Assembly: GCA_030770545.1 (NCBI GenBank)
Contig: CM061100.1
Span: 7,654,501 to 7,718,500, forward strand
DNA: 64,000 nucleotides
Direction: 5' to 3'
DNA from: Macropodus opercularis
Lineage: Eukaryota; Chordata; Actinopteri; Anabantiformes; Osphronemidae
Shown: positions 58,171 through 64,000 of the stretch, piece by piece
Layout: every line of letters begins with the position of its first letter
Numbering within the stretch: the stretch's first letter is position 1
Notes under the pieces: generated by a model
Told to the model about the DNA's origin: nothing
What the model saw: the letters and a program-made list of their open reading frames with translations, nothing else
The model's database searches: none
Position numbers and translations under genes: made by a program

Positions 58171-59326
58171 CAATCGAATACACTCCAGAACCAATGTGTC
58201 ACTTTTTGTTCAAACTGTGATAAAATCTGTTATAAGATTCTACTCCACTCTACTGTGTTCAATATTAAAGTCAACATCGGTGAGGTTATTATATTAGGTG
58301 GTGTTTCGAATGTTTTACCCAATTTGCATAAACGAGAGGGTCTCAATTAATTAAGCAGCTTTACGATAAAATGAGTTCCACTGTAGCTTTAACTTTCAGA
58401 GAGGAATAAATCAAATAAGAAGAGGGCAGTTGACTGAAAGAGCTCCTCCTGGTAAAATTTGCATGTCTGCATGATTCATGCCACACAGGGAAATAAGACA
58501 ATTCTGGCTCTGTTTAGATGGAAGGTGGACCACACTGGGACTTCAACGTTAGGCTTAGGTGGCTTTACCCACATTATTAAAAAATAGACAAATAGACTTC
58601 CAATATTTTTTTATATAAGACAAAACTGACATTAATGTTACTCAAATCTAAAAAAAAAAAAGGTTGGAAATATGTATGTAAGATGAAATAAGCTGCTTAT
58701 GATCACGTACAGCTGGAACACCCGTGTCATCCACTAGGGGGACTGCTCAGCTCTGTTCACACCTCTCGTCGTCAGAGCATCGGACGGCAGCTGTTCTACA
58801 ATGTGTGATCAAATTTGTGTGGTCTCAATATGGTTTTGTGGCGGCTGTTACCATCCGGGTGTAATCTGCCAACCAAGCGCAGGCCAACCAGTATCTTAGC
58901 TGCCGAAGACATGTGATTAAAATCAGAAAGCTAGAATTCTCACAGTGTCCACAACACGGCTTTAGCTTGTTAAAGGCTGAAGCTTTAAGCTTTGTCGGAT
59001 CACATTTAAAAAGTTTCATGCAGTCCACGTTAACATTCAGTCCACCTTCTACTCAGTGAATGAACCTGAATTGTTGAGCACAGAGGAAAAGTGCAGGGAA
59101 TTTGCCAGGGATAGGCAAATTCAGGAGATCCAAACGGTGAGATAACAGAGGCTGACAAACGCACACAAGCCACATACTACTGGGGGAGGAAGTAGTTAGT
59201 TGTAGACAGATGCTTATGTCACTGTCAGAACGGGAGTTTACACCCCCATGCACACGCAGACTCACACTGTCATTGCTCCGCAACTAACTTTGTCACTGTC
59301 TCTCTGTGTCGTCTCTTCGACTGCAG
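58171..59326. other. intergenic and probable fyb1 5' flank
   Basis: No coding exon seen. The strong acceptor at 59325-59326 implies a noncoding fyb1 first exon somewhere to the left, possibly in this stretch. I could not place it. Confidence 0.4.
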
Positions 59327-62300
59327 TGGAAACTGGCACAGAAACCCTGAGCAAACACTCGTCCCCACTTATCTACCAACCGTCTGGACGTAGCGGAGTC
59401 CTCTGGGACTGAAGTCCTTAACATGGTGAGTAATTAACAGCCCTTTAAACAACAAACTGCTAAATCATAAATAATTACTCTGTGGTGCCTTGGTCAGATG
59501 CAGTGAAGGAAGCTGATATTTTTTAGAAATTCTCGTCGATGCATAGTGTACATGTATATACTTCTCTGTGCCTATAACTTCAACACATGACATATTTCTA
59601 CATACACATTGTGAATTTTTTGGATTTGCATTAACTACAGTAAATAGAGCAAATGAACTTTGCCATCGTTTATATCCAAATTGAAATAGAAACCATATTT
59701 CTGTTTTTGCTGTGACCCTATCGTTTTAGTCTCTTGTGTCACTTTCAGTGGGTCAGTAGACCCAAAATGTACTTTAATTACATTTACATGCGCAACAGGT
59801 GCTGCGTGTGTGTACGTGTGAGGGTGTGTGGGTGTGTGTGCTTGATAAATCTTCAAAATTCCAATGTTCCCCTTTTAGACACTAAAGTTAGCTGGGACGC
59901 TGAATTGTATTGTCTTAACATGTAACGTGTTGTCACGATTTTACATCCTTTGCAGGGTTTATAGAATTGCAACTGCACAAATATTTAGAGAAGTGGTAAT
60001 TGCGACTGTCTGGTATGGAACATGTTGGGTCATTTTTAGGTAAAAAAAAACAGAAGCATTTCAAATGGGAACTTTCCTCTGTTCCTGTTCACCTGATATT
60101 GTCGTCATTAAAGTTTAATATTGATAGAACTGTACTTTATTAGCTGACAGATATCTTTTATATTTCACCTGAAAATTTGTCCTTTGAGCATCAAATAAAC
60201 AACAACAAAAGAGTATAAATACAATAATCCTTAACAGAACACAGACGTGGGAAAGTGAATTCAAATTGAAGCAATGTTCTACCGACGAGCGAATGTCAGG
60301 TCAGGCTGGATCCTGTAGATGACACAGTTTTTAGTTTTGTAGGTCCAGGGACCTGCATCGTACGTGTGGGTGTTAGATCTGATGGTCACTGTGGCTGAAT
60401 GTTCCATTTAGCTTCACACAGCGTGTTTGTGCTGTTTGACGGCAGGAATAGTGGTAACTAGCAGTTGTGTCCTCATGCTCTTATCTCCATTTCCTGGTGT
60501 GGTCTCTGACTATAGGGAAACCAGTCTCATTAAAATAGGAGTGGCTTGGTGAAACAGTTACAGGACTAAAGCTGAACACAATCTCTTATTTTGGGCCACC
60601 GTTGTGCCAGGGAGAGAAAGAATCTATACAAACTGTGCCCACATTTAGTTTGTGTCATTTTATTTGTATCTGTCTTAGAATGTTCTCTCTTCAAACGTCC
60701 CAACTAAAGGAAACCTGCAAATAATGGCAGCATTACATTTGACCATGCTGATTCCTGCTCACAACATTAACACCACCTGGTGGCATTAACGTGTTTTGCC
60801 TATGGTTACTCCAGTGCATGGATTCAATCTATACTTTTATAACTACTTGCTTTGTGGAGCAGCATATTTACACATTTATTTGATCCATATTTAGTATCTA
60901 TGTGTGTTTTATATTTTGAACTCATTATTGTCTCTCTTTGATTCAATGAAGGAAAAAAAGCCGGATTTAAAGGCTATCAGGGAGATTTTCCAAGCAGGTG
61001 GGTCAAGCACCGACGAGACTTCTTCTACTCCCACTGGACAACCTAAGCAGCCTTTGCACGCCACCCTCTCCTCTGGCGCCACCATTCAACCAAAAAAACC
61101 CGTTGTGGAGAAAAACTTCAGAAGTGCAGTAAATGCTGGTCCGAAACCATATGAGGCGAACAAAACGAAAGCACTTGCTAACAGGTTTGCTAACAATCAG
61201 GATGACACCAACGCCAGCAGCAAACCTTTGAGTGCTATTAAACCGATGCCCTCTAAGCCACCTCTGCAGCAGGCACTTGAAAATAAAGGCTCTCTGCAGA
61301 AGTTTCCTCTCAACAAGCCTTCTCCTAGTAACAGTTTGCCTGATCCTAAACCTGCCTTTCCTAAACCACCTCCAGCTCCATCCTCCAAGCCCAGCTGGGT
61401 TAAAGAAGACAGTGGAGGGGGTGTGACAGCTACTACTACGTCGCCCGCACCACCCAAAATGCCTCCTTTACAACAGAAACCCAGCAGCAGCGTTTTAAAA
61501 CTGTGGCAGCAAAATGAAGAGCAAGCACAAACGAACACAAACGCTGCAAGCAAGCCTTCACCTGTGGCAAACTCCACTCCTAAGCCTGTCTCCAACTTCA
61601 GGGTGGCTCAGAATATGTTCAACAAGGAGGACAAGAACGGGCAGCCAGACAGCGGTGGAGCCACCAAACCACCCCTTGCTTCAAGCAATTCCATCCCTCC
61701 TAAACCTCCAGCTACTAAAAAGCCCAGCTTGAAGAGGCCGCCAAAGACCCCTCTTCAGGACAGCAATGCTCACGACGATGTCCCTCCAGGGCTTAAGCGT
61801 AACCCTCTACCCAACAGTTTAGCTTTGGGAGCTGCTCCTGCTAAGCCTAACCGACCCCCCAAAGTCGACCTTGAGAGCTTTAAAAGAGGAGCCGAGCCCT
61901 CTGATGACGGTAGGTTTTAAAATGTTTAAAAACGGATTCTCACTAAACAAACGTCATTGAGCCGTACTGCATCGGCTACATAATCTTTGTTTCAAATTGA
62001 TTTGAATCATCATCCTATTTAATTAATAAGAAAGAAATATGCTGAACAAACGAGGCAGCTTCTGAAATGTAGAACATGAGAATATTCAACAGTCAAAAAG
62101 ACACAAAGTGGGCGAACGTCACCTTCAGGTTTACGACCCCTGCTTCTGATTAGTACGCAGAAAACATAGCACATCAACCACTGTCAGGACATTTCCGTTT
62201 AAATGAACAAGCCACAGCAGCAGATAGAAATCAACCCACTTTCTGCGCTTCGACGCGTCCTGCTGCTGAAATGGTTAAGGGATGCAGGCCAGTAAAATGT

Positions 62301-63918
62301 TAGCAGGTGTTGCCACTGAAACAAATGAAGTAGAGGGGCTTCCTCTTTTTTGTGATATGGCATTGCATTGCATTTCCTCTCTGTCACTAGCAGCTCGTGT
62401 TCGGACATCAGACTGCAAAGACGTGTCAGACGTGTGAATGGCTTTCGTGTCCTTGTGGTTTCACTGACATGAACAATGTGCAGCTTGAAGTCTAAACAGC
62501 AAGGCAAACATCCTCTGTTTGTACATCAGCCACTTTATTCAAACTTTTAAAATGATTTTTTAGGCATTTGCTCAATTCGAATTTTGTACATTCTGTAAGG
62601 GGTTAGTTAAAGTCACAGGGAAGTGGCTCTAAATCACCAAAATGACAGAGACGCAGCAGGTTCCTCAATCTCTTCTGGTCAAGTTCCCCATCCAGTTCCC
62701 ACCTTCCCCTCCCCCTGCTCACTGCTCAGCTAAGTTTGTTTCAACACATGGGGAAGTAAGTTCCAAAGAACAGAGACAGTTTTGAGTGAGAGGCTCTGTT
62801 TTTAGACCTCGTAGTTGAATTTAGGTAAAGCATGACTAATGACTAATGGCTTATAAAAGATTCCATGAATCAAAAGCAAGTCAAATCAAAGTTAAAGGCT
62901 GCTGTCTGCTGATGGGGGCTTAAAGAGCACTGGCAGAAACACAAAATGTAACACTGTCTATTTGTTGTAGGACCTGGTGCCCTTAAGAAACCCAACTTCA
63001 CAACTCCTCCACCCTTTCACACCAGTAACCCCGTGACCCCTCCGCAGCCCCCTCCGCCTGCACTCCCCAGCCTGCCCCCACGCCACCCTACCGCCATGTA
63101 AGCTGCACGTCCTTCCATACACAAACACACTTGGTGTATATTGTGACTGTTTCTCTTATATATCTACTCCAGTTAACTCCAGGTAACCTCTGACTGTGTG
63201 TTTCAGAACGGACATCTATGATGATGTTGATGTTGATGAGTCTCCGCCACCTCTACCGCCTTCTGCAGGTTCAGTGATGACCAATGCTTGAACTATTATA
63301 CTGTTGTATTTGTTGCAGGACACTTTCATTTTTAGCATTTCAGGAAGTCAGAGGACTCTGTGAAAAGTGTTGTGTTTATCACCATGTCCTACAAATGTGT
63401 AGTGTGTCACAGTGGTACCAGCCTTAGACCTTGTTTTGGAGAGTTACTTTGTGGCTGCAATATGTCAATTATTATTTATTATCTAATATATATATTTATT
63501 TATTATCTATTATACTAATAGCCATAACTTTTGTAATGATGCAACTTTCTTGCAGGTCACCCAAGTCAGAGAGCAGAGGTGAGTCACATTTACATAATGA
63601 TGAGGAAGTTCAAATGCAGAGACATACATACAGTATGTGGACAAGGACAAGGACGTGCACGCTTTAAAACATGTGACTAATAATCTAGGTGGAATATGGA
63701 CACAGCAGTCATTTAAGCCAAGTCAGCTACAATAAACATAGATAGAATAAATCAGTACACGATAACAGGGATGATTGAAACAGAATTTGTACATTTACAG
63801 CAAGCCTGAACAAAAGTTATTTTTTATTTAAAATTATTTAATCGCTGTTGTTAATCCTCTCTGCCCAGGAGAAAGATGCTGAGGATGATGAGATGTACGA
63901 AGATCTTGATGAAAGATG
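59327..63918 (+). CDS. fyb1: FYB1 (ADAP/SLAP-130) adaptor, 5' part of gene, cut by window end
   Basis: Cytosolic haematopoietic adaptor that links T-cell and platelet receptors to SLP-76, SKAP1 and integrin activation. Exons are 59327-59425 (5'UTR, its last three bases being the ATG), 60952-61909, 62971-63097, 63207-63268, 63556-63578 and 63869-63918. All phases fit, giving 407 residues before the right edge. After MEKKPDLKAIREIFQAG comes a long Lys/Pro/Ser-rich disordered region ending in AKPNRPPKVDLESFKRG (about 298-314), matching human FYB1 PKPNRPPNVDL. Next are a proline-rich exon, an IYDDVDVDE tyrosine motif (Tyr367) of the SLP-76 SH2-binding type, and MYEDLDERW (Tyr401). The C-terminal helical SH3 domains lie outside the window. 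The related PRAM1 is less likely. Confidence 0.85.
59426..60951 (+). other. fyb1: fyb1 intron after the ATG exon
   Basis: 1.5 kb from gtgagt to caatgaag. It holds a GT-rich stretch near 59805-59840 and no other exon. An ATG at 60946-60948, just inside its 3' end, is in frame with the next exon. Confidence 0.7.
61910..62970 (+). other. fyb1: fyb1 intron
   Basis: 1.06 kb from gtaggt to ttgttgtag. Nothing else recognised. Confidence 0.75.
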
Positions 63919-64000
63919 GTGAGAGAATAATACCTGTTTATCCCTCACAATTCACTGACTTTGCTATCTGACAAACATTTTCTCTACCATGCACACAAAA

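Noticed and set aside
61197..61595. 132-codon minus-strand Gly/Leu/Ala-rich frame
   Set aside because: Antisense shadow of the Pro/Lys/Ser-rich fyb1 exon.
59327..63918. Calling the right-hand gene pram1
   Set aside because: PRAM1 shares the C-terminal fold, but the KPNRPP-VDL and IYDDV motifs and the linkage to nnt and fgf10 fit FYB1 better. The deciding C-terminal domains are outside the window.
1..64000. CRISPR arrays, bacterial operons, riboswitches, tRNA or rRNA genes
   Set aside because: None seen. The DNA is vertebrate nuclear, and the direct repeats found are microsatellites or one short 9-bp array.

Overview
The window reads as nuclear DNA of a ray-finned (teleost) fish. It has intron-rich vertebrate genes with GT-AG introns, many CA/GT microsatellites, a fish-type Tc1 transposon end, and a CCDC80-like paralogue of the kind known in fishes. 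No organelle, bacterial or viral gene was seen.

Layout. 1-2760 (+): the last two coding exons and 3'UTR of an FGF7/10/22-group growth factor, best called fgf10; its first exon lies left of the window. About 2.8-28.4 kb: some 26 kb without a convincing gene, holding microsatellites, a purine/G-rich tract and two stretches that look like conserved noncoding elements. About 28.4-30.9 kb: a GC-richer patch with two perfect TGACGTCA (CRE) palindromes, a 9-bp tandem repeat and a series of minus-strand exon-like open blocks whose phases fit together but whose product I do not recognise. 32.9-51.6 kb (-): the complete nnt gene (proton-translocating NAD(P) transhydrogenase). Its 21 coding exons join in frame to 1,087 residues, plus one 5'UTR exon. 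53.8-58.1 kb (+): a complete secreted CCDC80-like gene in 12 coding exons, with a GC-AG intron and an apparent one-base shift in its C-terminal tail. 59.3-64.0 kb (+): the 5' half of fyb1 (ADAP/SLAP-130 adaptor), running off the right edge.

Functional relations. The genes do not form a pathway. fgf10 is a secreted mesenchymal signal, nnt a mitochondrial inner-membrane enzyme making NADPH, the CCDC80-like product an extracellular-matrix protein, and fyb1 a haematopoietic adaptor. The linkage is still informative: FGF10 and NNT are neighbours on human 5p12 and FYB1 lies on 5p13, while CCDC80 is on human chromosome 3. The ccdc80-like gene is therefore the out-of-place member of the block.

All exon boundaries were placed by eye from splice signals, reading-frame phase and remembered family sequences. 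No alignment or database search was run.
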